From: Oceanobacillus jordanicus
Lineage (GTDB): Bacteria; Bacillota; Bacilli; Bacillales; Amphibacillaceae
DNA length: 64,000 nt
Assembly (NCBI RefSeq): GCF_022095695.1
Contig: NZ_JAIFZM010000010.1
Location: 102,849-166,848, forward strand
Direction of reading: 5' to 3'
Shown here: piece after piece, positions 9,140-17,507 of the stretch
Position numbering within the stretch: position 1 is the first letter of the stretch
Layout of the letters: the number at the start of each line of letters is the position of its first letter
The notes under the pieces: generated by a model
What the model saw: the letters and a program-made list of their open reading frames with translations, nothing else
Told to the model about the DNA's origin: nothing
Database searches by the model: none
Position numbers and translations under genes: made by a program

Positions 9140-9796
9140 TTATTTGTTTAAGGACTCTATAATCTCCTGTAAGCTCATATCCGCCATTGAGTTTAACTTT
9201 AAATGGAAATTTTCGAATGGTAGCGATTCTGTAACTGGGTTTGGAATAATAACAGTAGGTAGTTCCGCTTCCAATGCAGCAATTAAACCGTTTAAGGAGT
9301 CTTCAAAAACGATTGCCTCATCCGGTTTAACCTCAAGTATTTCTAACGTTTTCAGAAACAGATCCGGCGCTGGCTTCACATGTTCCACCATATCCTGTGT
9401 AATGAGATAATCAAAATAGGAAATCAAATTTAAATTGGCCAATTGGGTAGTCACCCACTTCTTAGTAGAGCTTGTTGCTAAAGCAATTGTCAGTCCTGCC
9501 TCACGCGCATCCGCAAGATAGGATCCCACACCTTCTCGTGCTTTTGCTTCCTTAACCAATTGTGCATGTAATGTTCCTGCATATTCACGAACCTTATTCG
9601 CATCCAGTTGATCACCAATCTCTTTTTCTAAATATGTAAATAACGCTGTGTCATTTGAACCGACACATTTCGCAAAGACTTCAAGTGTTAAATCAAATTG
9701 AAATTGCTCATTTAAAACTTCTTTATATGAATGATACCAAACTGTCTCTGTATCTAATATTAATCCATCGAAATCAAAGATCACTGCTTTAATCAT
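9140..9796 (-). CDS. HAD-superfamily hydrolase (beta-phosphoglucomutase-like, YhcW type)
   Basis: The 218-aa product has the HAD motifs: DFDGLILDTE (residues 8-17, nucleophile Asp8), ATSSTK (motif II), KPAPDLFL (motif III) and FEDSLNGL (motif IV). A helical cap follows motif I. This subclass removes phosphate from small phosphosugars or nucleotides or acts as a phosphomutase. The substrate cannot be told from sequence. The start follows a good ribosome site in the complement (GGCGGAAT). It lies between CueP and a decayed acetyltransferase and is apparently transposon cargo without a spore link. Confidence 0.85.
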   Translation of the reverse strand: MIKAVIFDFDGLILDTETVWYHSYKEVLNEQFQFDLTLEVFAKCVGSNDTALFTYLEKEIGDQLDANKVREYAGTLHAQLVKEAKAREGVGSYLADAREAGLTIALATSSTKKWVTTQLANLNLISYFDYLITQDMVEHVKPAPDLFLKTLEILEVKPDEAIVFEDSLNGLIAALEAELPTVIIPNPVTESLPFENFHLKLNSMADMSLQEIIESLNK

Positions 9797-9851
9797 ATTC
9801 CGCCTCCGTTAGGTTATCTTTTAAACCATTGTCCTTAGTAAAACCGTTTAT

Positions 9852-10157
9852 TTAGTTACGATCCGCCGTTCTAATACGCTTTCCATCAAATCCCAAGCCT
9901 CATGACAGCTAGCTTCTGTAATAAAAGGCTCAAATCCGAAGTTCAAATACATATTAACAGCCTGATAACTCGTTGTTTTACGATGTAAGATAAGCTCTTT
10001 CATGATGCTGTGCTAAAACCTTCAAAGCTTCACTAAGTAAAGGCTTCGAGAGCTTCTTCCCTTGATATTCAGGAACGACACCCACCCAATGGATTCTGCC
10101 CAGAATTTCCCCATCACCTTTTAAATCTCCATACCATGCTGTCGTTGTTGCAAGAAA
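9852..10157 (-). pseudogene. GNAT acetyltransferase fragment, truncated and frameshifted
   Basis: The complement reads AWYGDLKGDGEILGRIHWVG, then VVPEYQGKKLSKPLLSEALK (the acetyl-CoA binding loop of GNAT enzymes). After one frameshift it continues YQAVNMYLNFGFEPFITEAS and ends LERRIVTN. The N-terminal half is absent, replaced by unrelated sequence at about 10157. It cannot make a functional enzyme. Confidence 0.7.
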
Positions 10158-10270
10158 TTATGCTCCTATAAGTATTTTTTCCTGAGTATAAACTAAGTCT
10201 TAAAATTAAAATAAGAAAACCCGACTATTAATTGTGAAATCTTATGAAAATAGGTTGTGGAAATAGTAAA

Positions 10271-11128
10271 TTAGTTCAAATAAGGAAAAATTGTATCAAT
10301 TGCTTTTTGTACCTTTTTACTATTTCGTTCATATAGTGCCTTTGACTCCTCATTTTCTGTTGCTAAAGCAAATAATTCTAGATCGGCCTGACATTTTTTC
10401 ATGGTAGCGAAGAGTAGTGGTTTTTCTGTTGGTTCTGGGACAGCAATTTTGTCATCATATAAATCGACGGTTAACTGACCATCATTATCTGCTTGACCTA
10501 AAAAGACATTTTCAATACTAACATTCAGTTTAGTAAGTTCTGTTTCAAGCCAATTTGTGTTTAGAGATAGATTTGCCAAAGGCTCCAGTAGTACTTTTCC
10601 ATCCATAATGATGGTTTGGGGTTCTTTTTTTGGTGCTAATTTAAATCCTAGATCCTTTGCAGTTAGTGGAAGATTTTCTCTCTTTGGTAGTATACTTAAA
10701 GTTCCGGATGGTTCCAATACTGCAAATTCCACATCCGATGCTAGAAAAACATTATTATCTCGAAGTTTTTCAAGCAAATCATCCGTGGAATAACCTTTCT
10801 TTTTTAAATTATCCTCCATGATTTTCCCATCCTGAATAAAAACCGTACTCTTCCCCTGTGCGAAATTTCGAAAGGATTTACTTTTTAATGAAATAAATTC
10901 GACTCCATAAGGTACGATAAACCAAATAAACATGGCAATTAATGCATAGGCAAAGTTACTCGTTGGATCTACCGTATGAATTGTTACAATCCCACCTAAT
11001 ACGACACCAGAAATAGCATCAAAAATATTTAATTGTGATAATTGTTTTGTTCCAAGCCACTTAATCATGAAAAACAAAATAGCTATTAACGCTAATGATC
11101 TTATAATAATATTAACCCATTCCGGCAT
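10271..11128 (-). CDS. 2Duf-type spore membrane protein: DUF421 (YetF-like) fused to a DUF1657-like tail
   Basis: The 285-aa product has three N-terminal membrane helices, then the soluble DUF421 domain (VFIQDGKIMEDNLKKKGYS; SDVEFAVLEPSGTLSILPK). The last 50 residues (MKKCQADLELFALATENEES to the end) copy the pattern of free DUF1657 proteins such as the one at 17175 (LKSAQASLETFALGTENKEA). Proteins combining both domains (2Duf) are encoded in spoVA2mob operons, and published work links them to spore wet-heat resistance and inner-membrane state. It is the last gene of the spoVA operon here, 26 bp after a DUF1657 gene, so domain and free partner sit side by side. Confidence 0.88.
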   Translation of the reverse strand: MPEWVNIIIRSLALIAILFFMIKWLGTKQLSQLNIFDAISGVVLGGIVTIHTVDPTSNFAYALIAMFIWFIVPYGVEFISLKSKSFRNFAQGKSTVFIQDGKIMEDNLKKKGYSTDDLLEKLRDNNVFLASDVEFAVLEPSGTLSILPKRENLPLTAKDLGFKLAPKKEPQTIIMDGKVLLEPLANLSLNTNWLETELTKLNVSIENVFLGQADNDGQLTVDLYDDKIAVPEPTEKPLLFATMKKCQADLELFALATENEESKALYERNSKKVQKAIDTIFPYLN

Positions 11129-11154
11129 TCGTATCAGTTCCTTCCATGAGTACT

Positions 11155-11355
11155 TTATTTGTACTGTGGTTCTTCTATTGAAAGTTGTATAACCTGGTTT
11201 TGTAAATCATCTTTAACTTCTGAAATAAGTTGTTGTACCTGTTCAATTGCTTCTCTTGATTCCTTAGCAGTTGTTTTATTTGCTAGTGTTTGAAGACTTG
11301 CTTCTATATTTTTAATAGAGGAAAAGCATCCTTTTACTTGTGCTCCTACTGTCAT
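11155..11355 (-). CDS. DUF1657 family small spore protein
   Basis: The start is the ATG at 11355 (MTVGAQVKGCFSSIKNIEAS) because AAGGAG lies nine bases upstream; an in-frame ATG further up has no ribosome site. The 66-residue product is a predicted two-helix hairpin ending EEPQYK, like the DUF1657 proteins at 13761 and 17175 (EEPQYKQ). DUF1657 genes occur at both ends of spoVA2mob operons. The function is unknown, but fusion of the same domain to DUF421 in the next gene suggests the two work together at the spore membrane. Compared with its paralogues it is diverged (CFSSIKNIE in place of TLAGLKSAQ). Confidence 0.85.
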   Translation of the reverse strand: MTVGAQVKGCFSSIKNIEASLQTLANKTTAKESREAIEQVQQLISEVKDDLQNQVIQLSIEEPQYK

Positions 11356-11368
11356 ATAATTTATCTCC

Positions 11369-11719
11369 TTATCCTTTGGGTTTAAAAATGAGTGCGCCAA
11401 TTACCCCAAAAATAATAGCTGCAGAAATTCCTGAACTGGTAACTTCAAACATACCTGTTACAACACCAATGAGTCCATGCTTTTTAGCCTCAGCCATTGC
11501 CCCGTGGACCAAGGAATTACCAAAGCTTGTTATTGGAACCGTAGCACCAGCTCCTGCAAAATCAATTAATGGTTCATATAAACCAAATCCATCCAAGATT
11601 GCTCCCGATATAACCAATATAGAAAGTGTGTGTGCAGGAGTAAGTTTGAAGACATCAAACATAATTTGTCCGATAACACAAATAAGTCCACCGATAATAA
11701 ATGCCCAGAAGAATATCAT
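11369..11719 (-). CDS. spoVAE: Stage V sporulation protein AE (SpoVAEb type)
   Basis: The 116-residue integral membrane protein has about four hydrophobic segments: [39 protein letters not shown], a loop [20 protein letters not shown] and a last helix [14 protein letters not shown]. The GFG-x-Y and [14 protein letters not shown] motifs are shared with SpoVAC, to which SpoVAEb is related. SpoVA proteins form the channel that moves calcium-dipicolinate into the developing spore and out during germination. The start overlaps the spoVAD stop by 4 bp, showing tight coupling. Confidence 0.92.
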   Translation of the reverse strand: MIFFWAFIIGGLICVIGQIMFDVFKLTPAHTLSILVISGAILDGFGLYEPLIDFAGAGATVPITSFGNSLVHGAMAEAKKHGLIGVVTGMFEVTSSGISAAIIFGVIGALIFKPKG

Positions 11720-12732
11720 GGTTGATCACTTCCCGATTCTATGGAGACTGCATGTGCAATACATGGAATAGGATCTTTTTGTTGTACACTCATTGGCGAA
11801 TGTAGGGAACCTGTTGCAACTACAAGGATGCGATTAAGCTTCCCTTGTTTTATTAAGTTCAAAAAATGACCATAGGTGACGATTGCAGAACAAGCAGGCC
11901 CGCTTGCTCCGGCTAGAACTGGTTGTCCTCCTCTGTAGATAGTTAATCCGCAATCAACATAGTTATCTTCCGTAATCTTCACATTATGTTTTTTAAATAA
12001 ATCCAATGAAACTTCCCTACCTATATGTCCTAAATCTCCAGTTATGATAAGATCATAATAGGAAGGTTCTAAATCTCTTTCTTTAAGGTGGGTTTCAATG
12101 GTGTCTACTGCTGCAGCAGCCATCGCACCCCCCATATTAAAAGGATCAGTTAGCCCCATGTCTACAATCTTACCAATTGTAGCGGAAGTGACGATTGGTC
12201 CGTTGCCTTCTTTTGCAATTAAAGCACATCCAGCACCGGTAACCGTCCATTGGGCAGTAGGAGGTTTTTGACCACCATATTCTGTTGGATAACGAAATTG
12301 TTTTTCTGCGGCGGCATTATGGCTAGATGTACCACTTAATATATAATTTGCACCGTCCCCATTTATAATCGAAGCAGATAATGCTAAGCTTTCCATGGAA
12401 GTTGAACAAGCGCTGAATAAACCAAGGTAGGGAAGACCCATTGTTTTTGCCGCAAAGCTTGTTGGTGTGATTTGATTGATTAAATCCCCACTTATAAAAA
12501 ATTGTACTTGTTCTTTTTCTATGCTGCTTTTTTTGATCGCGAGTTGACAGGCTTCTTCCATCATCATTTGTTGTGCTTTTTCAAAAGAAGCTTGTTTTAA
12601 CCACATATCATCATGTAAAATATCAAAATCATTTGATATTTTACCCTGTGCTTCAAAAGGACCACCAACTGTACCGGTCGTCAATATGACTGGTGTGTTT
12701 TCGAAAGCCCATGTTTGGTGTCCAACTAGCAT
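11716..12732 (-). CDS. spoVAD: Stage V sporulation protein AD (SpoVAD)
   Basis: The start is ATG 12732 ([14 protein letters not shown]), preceded by GGGGTGG and overlapping the spoVAC stop in TAATG; an upstream in-frame ATG lies inside that ribosome site. The 338-residue protein has the thiolase-like fold of Spo[33 protein letters not shown] (the cysteine of the thiolase pocket), [12 protein letters not shown] and [10 protein letters not shown]. SpoVAD binds dipicolinic acid at the outer face of the spore inner membrane and works with SpoVAC and SpoVAE. The length equals chromosomal SpoVAD. Confidence 0.93.
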   Translation of the reverse strand: MLVGHQTWAFENTPVILTTGTVGGPFEAQGKISNDFDILHDDMWLKQASFEKAQQMMMEEACQLAIKKSSIEKEQVQFFISGDLINQITPTSFAAKTMGLPYLGLFSACSTSMESLALSASIINGDGANYILSGTSSHNAAAEKQFRYPTEYGGQKPPTAQWTVTGAGCALIAKEGNGPIVTSATIGKIVDMGLTDPFNMGGAMAAAAVDTIETHLKERDLEPSYYDLIITGDLGHIGREVSLDLFKKHNVKITEDNYVDCGLTIYRGGQPVLAGASGPACSAIVTYGHFLNLIKQGKLNRILVVATGSLHSPMSVQQKDPIPCIAHAVSIESGSDQP

Positions 12733-13211
12733 TATAAGCCACCCCATTGAATTAAGATTGTTTTTATAAATGCAACGATAAATGAAGAGAATACCCCATA
12801 AACAATTACAGGTCCAGCTAACGTGAGCATATTCGTACCAACACCTAGAATGAAACCTTCCGTTCGATGCTCGATTGCAGCTGAAATGACAGCATTTCCG
12901 AAACCTGTAACAGGAACAGCAGAACCAGCCCCTGCAAATTGTCCAATTCGGTCATAAACACCAAATCCGGTTAACAGCATAGTTATAAAAATTAATGTTG
13001 CTACGGTAGGATTTCCAGCAGTTTGCTCCGTAAAATTAAAATTATAGATATAAATAGTGGTAACAATTTGACCGATTAGGCAGATAAGTCCACCTATTAA
13101 AAAAGCTTTGAGGCAGTTTTTTAGAATCGGACTTTTTACTTCTCTTTGTGATTGAAATGCTTGATATTCTTGTGCATCAGGTGGTAGGTTTTTCTTTTTC
13201 TTATCCGCCAT
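12732..13211 (-). CDS. spoVAC: Stage V sporulation protein AC (SpoVAC)
   Basis: The 159-residue product starts with a charged tail (MADKKKKNLPPDAQEYQAF) and has four membrane segments including AFLIGGLICLIGQIVTTIYI and the motif TGFGVYDRIGQFAGAGSAVP. The AGAGSAVPVTGFGNAVISAA loop is diagnostic of SpoVAC. SpoVAC acts as a mechanosensitive channel that helps release calcium-dipicolinate during germination and loads it during sporulation. It begins 20 bp after the YhcN lipoprotein gene and overlaps spoVAD by one base. Confidence 0.93.
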   Translation of the reverse strand: MADKKKKNLPPDAQEYQAFQSQREVKSPILKNCLKAFLIGGLICLIGQIVTTIYIYNFNFTEQTAGNPTVATLIFITMLLTGFGVYDRIGQFAGAGSAVPVTGFGNAVISAAIEHRTEGFILGVGTNMLTLAGPVIVYGVFSSFIVAFIKTILIQWGGL

Positions 13212-13231
13212 TTAAATTCTCACTCATTTCG

Positions 13232-13696
13232 TTAAGTTTTTTCTTTAACTAATTTGGTAATTCGTTTAATTTCCTTTTCTAATTTTTTCTTTTTGATGGA
13301 ACCGGACTGTATTTTTTCTTCCAGTTTCTCAAGCTCCAGTAATATTTTCTTATCCGTTGAAAATTCAACTTTTATATCTTTAAATTGCTCCTTCATTTCT
13401 TTTGTAAGTTCTTTTCTAATATCTGCCAATCTAAATCGTTTACTATGCTCAATATCAATCGCAATTACAAGTGTTTCTAGTGTATTGACAGCATTAATAG
13501 CTGTTATTTCTTCATGATTACTTAAAATTTCTTTAGCTTGATTAGAAGCGGATTGATCAATTGAGTTATTTGAAGAAATCTTTGTCAATTCAATGGAATT
13601 TTCCTGATTTCTTGATGGTTCCCCTGTTAAATCATTAGCGCAACCTATTAAGAAAAGAAATACGGAAAATGTCATAATAAGTTTATACCCGTACAT
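13232..13696 (-). CDS. YhcN/YlaJ family sporulation lipoprotein
   Basis: The start is placed at ATG 13696 (MYGYKLIMTFSVFLFLIGC), giving a clean lipoprotein signal with Cys19; a GTG nine bases upstream is possible. The 154-residue protein has the YhcN/YlaJ core: SASNQAKEILSNHEEITAIN, a strand pair TLVIAIDIEHSKRFRLADIR, and a lysine-rich C-terminus likely to be coiled coil (LEKLEEKIQSGSIKKKKLEK). Such lipoproteins sit in the spore inner membrane and are a fixed member of spoVA2mob operons, where it is the second gene. The precise role is not known. Confidence 0.85.
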   Translation of the reverse strand: MYGYKLIMTFSVFLFLIGCANDLTGEPSRNQENSIELTKISSNNSIDQSASNQAKEILSNHEEITAINAVNTLETLVIAIDIEHSKRFRLADIRKELTKEMKEQFKDIKVEFSTDKKILLELEKLEEKIQSGSIKKKKLEKEIKRITKLVKEKT

Positions 13697-13760
13697 AGTT
13701 CTCACTCATTTCTATTTTTTAAAGGTATGTAAGAGGTTGGAAAAACCAACCTCTTGTCAA

Positions 13761-13964
13761 CTACTGCTTATATTGTGGTTCTTCTTGTTCTATTTGTTGC
13801 ATTCTAGGCTCGACAGTCTGTAATATGGACATGGTTTGTTGGGCTGCATTTTGGTACATTTGTTTAGCTTGTTTGTTTTCTGTTTCAAGTGCAAATTGTT
13901 CAAAACTAGCTTGGGCACCCTTTAGTCCTGCGATTGTTTGTTGAACCTGAGTTGCTACAGTCAT
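13761..13964 (-). CDS. DUF1657 family small spore protein, first gene of the spoVA operon
   Basis: The 67-residue product starts at ATG 13964 behind GAGGAGG. It begins MTVATQVQQTIAGLKGAQAS and ends EEPQYKQ, with the conserved FALETENKQAKQMYQNAAQQ in the middle. It is almost the same protein as 17175-17381 and matches the fused tail of 10271-11128. It opens the operon, as in known spoVA2mob loci. Predicted fold: two antiparallel helices, cytosolic, no signal. The function is unknown. Confidence 0.88.
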   Translation of the reverse strand: MTVATQVQQTIAGLKGAQASFEQFALETENKQAKQMYQNAAQQTMSILQTVEPRMQQIEQEEPQYKQ

Positions 13965-14002
13965 AAAATCCCTCCTCTTAGATTGTGCACTAAGTTAGTA
14001 TT

Positions 14003-14032
14003 TAATATTGGATTTAAATATACCTTTTATTT
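14003..14032 (-). promoter_or_regulatory. Possible sigma-G promoter of the spoVA operon
   Basis: On the minus strand AAATA, 18 bases, AATATTA lies 39 bases upstream of the first gene. It matches sigma-G boxes at 4 of 5 and 6 of 7 positions. spoVA operons are known to be sigma-G controlled, but the region is very AT-rich, so chance matches are likely. Confidence 0.33.
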
Positions 14033-14273
14033 ATTACCAATTCTTTCCAAATTGTGGAATGCCTAACCTTTTGTCCAACGTATATGAAATAATTACTCAT
14101 AATTTTATCTTATTATTTATTTATATATCCAATTATCCTAACTAACTGTGGGAAAAACCGAAAAATAGTTACCAGTATATTTTTAGTGGATTAATAAAAA
14201 CTATCAATACTTCTAAAAAATTCTTTAGGGGCTAATAATTCTTACAACAAATTGAAAGGAGTGATAATTTATT

Positions 14274-14516
14274 ATGAATAATAACGGTCGAGGTATTATG
14301 ACTTCTTTAATCACCATGAGTGCAGCTGGTGCTGCTATTTATGGAATTACAAGGGGAGTACAAAACGGAACATTCCAGCGTCTACCTCAAAGCATTTCTA
14401 ATGCAATGAATAATCCAACAGTTCAGCAAATGACGAAGCCATTACAGAATATGACAAACAATTTGCAGGATGAAACGAATGATATACAGCAACAAAGGGG
14501 AATCAGAATATTTTAG
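14274..14516 (+). CDS. Small protein resembling DUF3918/YrzQ proteins (80 aa)
   Basis: The ATG at 14274 follows GAAAGGAGTGAT. The product has one hydrophobic stretch (SLITMSAAGAAIYGITRG) and then a Gln/Asn-rich polar tail with repeated NMT/MTKP units. This layout (a short glycine/alanine helix followed by a disordered tail) is like the DUF3918/YrzQ proteins of Bacillus, which I suggest with moderate confidence. It is transcribed away from the spoVA operon, sharing the 309-bp gap, and ends before a clear terminator. Probably a forespore protein; function unknown. Confidence 0.65.
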   Translation: MNNNGRGIMTSLITMSAAGAAIYGITRGVQNGTFQRLPQSISNAMNNPTVQQMTKPLQNMTNNLQDETNDIQQQRGIRIF

Positions 14517-14569
14517 GGAAAATTACACTTCAACCTCCATCTGCTTTTTAATTGGTTGATTTCCTAGTC

Positions 14570-14603
14570 AAATCCCTCCTCACCATGAGAAGGGATTTTT
14601 TAT
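14570..14603 (+). terminator. Rho-independent terminator
   Basis: AATCCCT / AGGGATT stem, 13-base loop, then a T run on the plus strand, 54 bp after the 80-aa gene. Confidence 0.75.
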
Positions 14604-14900
14604 TTGATGGTTTAATTAAGGATAGAAGGTAAATGGGCATAAGAGCTACTTGTTTAAATAACCTGTAATACCAATTATGGATGGATGTGGAACACTTCAA
14701 AACCCAATTTATTACAGCCTTTATGGTTGTAATGCCAATTAACCCCTTGATTTCAACGGAATCATACAATCGTATATGTTTCGCAATGAAACTATAAAGT
14801 CAACAGTCGAAAATAGCGACTTACATTTATAATAGCTTACTGCTGTTTCCGAGCTTCAGTAATTTAGCCATATTTGGAAAAAAAAGGAGCATAAAAAAAC
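14604..14900. other. Gene-free stretch
   Basis: About 300 bases. A minus-strand frame (14548-14769) is open but has no ribosome site and overlaps the terminator, so I do not call it. Nothing else is visible. Confidence 0.4.
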
Positions 14901-14930
14901 ACATAGTAATCTATGAGTTAGAACATAATG
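14901..14930 (+). promoter_or_regulatory. Sigma-G-like promoter
   Basis: ACATA, 18 bases, CATAATG, 29 bases upstream of the gene at 14960. Each box differs from the sigma-G consensus at one position. It has the same form as the promoter proposed at 6963. Confidence 0.45.
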
Positions 14931-14959
14931 TAAGCATATCTGAGAGAGAGGAAGATTGT

Positions 14960-15127
14960 ATGATTAGTTTAAAAAACCCCGTTGAAAGCATTTTAGGGGT
15001 GGATGTAAGAATTAAACGACCAATAGCTGAGATTGAAAAAATGGATAAAGGCTTTTCCAGACCTATTATACATAGGCAAATACACGGTGATGAAGTATAC
15101 GTACCATTAAACCTTTGGTCCAGATAA
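14960..15127 (+). CDS. Small basic protein (55 aa), unrecognised
   Basis: The ATG at 14960 follows GAGAGAGGAAG. The product begins MISLKNPVESILGVDVRIKR and ends DEVYVPLNLWSR. It has no membrane segment or signal, with mixed charged residues and a likely mixed alpha/beta fold. I do not recognise the family. It lies between the spoVA operon and another small gene, has a sigma-G-like promoter, and has the same length as the products of 6023 and 15239. It could be a small forespore protein. There is no competing frame on the other strand. Confidence 0.6.
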   Translation: MISLKNPVESILGVDVRIKRPIAEIEKMDKGFSRPIIHRQIHGDEVYVPLNLWSR

Positions 15128-15185
15128 AAAATTACTAAAAAATAAAGTTACTAAAAATATAATAAAGACTACTCGCATTATTATA

Positions 15186-15215
15186 GTAAAATCAAGTTAA
15201 ACTACAGACATTATA
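15186..15215 (+). promoter_or_regulatory. Sigma-G-like promoter
   Basis: GTAAA, 18 bases, CATTATA, 23 bases upstream of the gene at 15239. The second box fits CATNHTA fully; the first has 4 of 5. Confidence 0.45.
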
Positions 15216-15238
15216 AATAACAGGACTGGAGGTACTAT

Positions 15239-15406
15239 ATGGATAAAAAGAAAAGAAAGATACGAACAGACAATACGGTTGTTGCTCCAGGAATGGATCC
15301 TGAAGATTCTTATGGAGAAAGGGCAACCAAGTTTGAAATTGAAAAAGGTGAATCTACTACTGTTACAAGGGTTACGTACGATGAATATGACCCAAGTGAC
15401 AGATAA
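15239..15406 (+). CDS. Small hydrophilic protein (55 aa), unrecognised
   Basis: The ATG at 15239 follows TGGAGG. The product begins with a basic cluster (MDKKKRKIRTDN), continues TVVAPGMDPEDSYGERATKF and ends in an acidic tail (VTYDEYDPSDR). It is rich in charged residues, lacks cysteine and is probably disordered, much like small acid-soluble or minor spore proteins, though it has no alpha/beta-type SASP signature. A sigma-G-like promoter lies upstream. No family recognised. Confidence 0.6.
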   Translation: MDKKKRKIRTDNTVVAPGMDPEDSYGERATKFEIEKGESTTVTRVTYDEYDPSDR

Positions 15407-15628
15407 TCGAAAATCAACTACTAAAGTGAAGGCTGAACGTGAGTTTATTCTTCACTTCTGAACTTTAAGAAAAGAATCCTAAATCTATTGGTATCTTATA
15501 ATGATATTAGGCACATTCAAATAAATAACTAGTCAATTTTGGTAAAAAATACAAAAGTATCCTTTGAAATATGTTTTAATTGTTAGTAACGACAAAAACA
15601 AAAAAACATAACAAAGGATACCGATACT

Positions 15629-16559
15629 ATGATACAGAACTTCTTTAGTAAATACAAAGATATTTTAATCGAGAGCGTCCACAAGTTAACAGGCTCAGAT
15701 AAACGCATTGCACTAGCCAAGACAGCGGAAGATCTTGGAAATGGTGGTCAATCCATTGTAAACACCAAAGTTAATCAGCTTGGTTATCAACTCAAAAAGG
15801 TAAATAAAACGCAACCACTAAAGAAGATAGAAGAAACGGATGACATCTTTGAAAATCTCAAAAAGGTGCATACTGAATACCACGATAAAAGCAATGTTGT
15901 GCGACTGTCTATTCATACCAAGGACAGGGTGAAAATTGGCCCCTTTTCCCGAGGCGGCAAAAGTAGGGTTAATACTCAAGCAGCTGATCATGATTTCGGT
16001 ACTGAGTTTTTGACCCCATTTGGCATTTAGGACATTGATCATCTTGAGCTGGTATTTACAGAAACAAAGGTGACAGCCGATTTTATGATTGATGCCATCG
16101 AGCAATATTGGCTCAAGCAAAACTTTCAAAACGATATAGATACACTGATAATGCGGACAAACGGGCCTGAAAATAGTAGTCGCAGAACGCAATTCATGAA
16201 AAGGATCATCGAATTTGCGGCGAGGTACGCTGTAAGTCATACTGGCTTATTATCCACCTTATCATAGCAAATACAATCCGGTAGAACGAGCTTGGGGAGT
16301 GTTGGAGCAGCATTGGAACGGTGACATTCTTGATTCGCAGGAAGCTGTTTTGGGATTTGCCCAAGGCATGACCTGGAAGGGAAACAATCACTGCGTGACA
16401 CTGGTGGAAGAAATCTATGAAACAGGTAAAAAAGTAGAAAAGAAGGTTATGGAAGAGGACGAGAAAATGATAGATCGGGCAAAAGGCACCGGAAAGTGGT
16501 TTGTGGAGATAAATCCTCAAAACTGTACAGGAGCATTGGAAATGGGAATAAAAGTATAA
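15629..16559 (+). pseudogene. ISAzo13-family transposase, internally deleted and frameshifted
   Basis: The segments HDFGTEFLTPFGI, ETKVTADFMIDAIEQYWL, NGPENSSRRTQFMKRIIEFA, YNPVERAWGVLEQHWNG and FAQGMTWKGNNH follow the catalytic core of ISAzo13-type DDE transposases in order. The frame is broken by a stop at 16028-16030 and by shifts near 16150 and 16235. Between the N-terminal AKTAEDLGNGGQSIV and NQLGYQLKKVNKTQ about 100 residues of the usual helix-turn-helix region are missing. It is an old, dead insertion in the transposon between small spore genes and a DUF1657 gene. Confidence 0.8.
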
Positions 16560-16924
16560 AAATGTGCGTGGGGGGAAGGGGGAGCTATACCCTTTTTGGC
16601 AAAAACAATCATTTTTACTGTTATCTGTATCCTTTTTGGGGGAACGAGCAGTAAATTACGTATTCAATTTTCATTAAAGTCCCTATTTTATATAAATTGA
16701 CTTATTATTATTTTTAATGTGCCTAAATCATTTGCTATTTTCCATTTAATAATTGGGCAAAACCAGGTAATGCAATACTCCATAGCAATTTTTCCATTCA
16801 CACATAAAAATGTGCGTTTGCGAGGAATTTATGATCAAACTTTATTTTAAACCTACATCATGACTTTATTTTTTTAATTATTTCTGTTTTGTCCTTCCCC
16901 CATCTCATTTTCTCCATGATTCTG
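16560..16924. other. Gene-free stretch
   Basis: 365 bases, AT-rich, probably the end of the dead ISAzo13 element followed by non-coding DNA. GTATCC occurs near both sides of the insertion sequence (about 15551 and 16628) but no clean terminal repeats were found. Confidence 0.35.
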
Positions 16925-17047
16925 CTATTCGGAAGGTTCTTCGGATGGATCTGGCTCTTGTTCATCACCTGTGGTGCCACAACCAAACAGTAAACCAGTA
17001 GATAGAGTTACTACAAGCGTACTAACTAGTAATTTCCTTAATTTCAT
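16925..17047 (-). CDS. Very small lipoprotein (40 aa)
   Basis: The ATG at 17047 follows TTAGGTGA. The first 23 residues (KLRKLLVSTLVVTLSTG then LLFGC) form a classical lipoprotein signal with Cys23. The mature peptide is only about 18 residues, acidic and proline-rich (DEQEPDPSEEPSE). It recalls the acidic lipoprotein at 26492, which has the same kind of tail in repeated form. Function unknown; it would be a membrane-tethered acidic peptide. Confidence 0.6.
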   Translation of the reverse strand: MKLRKLLVSTLVVTLSTGLLFGCGTTGDEQEPDPSEEPSE

Positions 17048-17174
17048 CTTATTCACCTAACTTAACTTAAGCTCTTTATATAAATTATTAATTTTGAATG
17101 AGCACATCAGGAAAAGCAATCATAAACTAGGGAAATAGGCGGGGAAGGGGCTATTCTCCTTCCCCATATATATT

Positions 17175-17381
17175 TTATTGTTGTTTATACTGAGGTTCTT
17201 CCTGCTCTATATCATGGAGCCGAGGTGTAAGACTGTCGACAATCATTTGTGTCTGTTGAGCAGCGTTTTGATAAAGTTGTTTTGCTTCTTTATTCTCGGT
17301 TCCAAGTGCGAAGGTTTCTAAGCTTGCTTGGGCGCTTTTTAAGCCAGCTAATGTTTGTTTTACTTGACTTCCTACTGTCAT
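17175..17381 (-). CDS. DUF1657 family small spore protein (third copy)
   Basis: The 68-residue product starts at ATG 17381 behind AAGGAGG. It opens with TVGSQVKQTLAGLKSAQAS and has FALGTENKEAKQLYQNAAQQ in the centre and EEPQYKQQ at the end. It is very close to 13761-13964. It lies 126 bp downstream of a frameshifted DUF421 gene, so this is a second DUF421/DUF1657 pair, separate from the spoVA operon. Confidence 0.88.
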   Translation of the reverse strand: MTVGSQVKQTLAGLKSAQASLETFALGTENKEAKQLYQNAAQQTQMIVDSLTPRLHDIEQEEPQYKQQ

Positions 17382-17507
17382 ATTGAAATCCTCCTTGATG
17401 AGATTGAATTACAAGTATAGGTTGAAGATAAAGTATTCTTTTTATGTATTCTAATATTTTACATATTGCAGGCTTTGGGATTTCAGATAAAGAAAAAAAG
17501 CCGTTTT

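Noticed and set aside
14548..14769. Minus-strand frame of 73 codons after the 80-aa gene
   Set aside because: No ribosome site, overlaps a terminator, no recognisable family.
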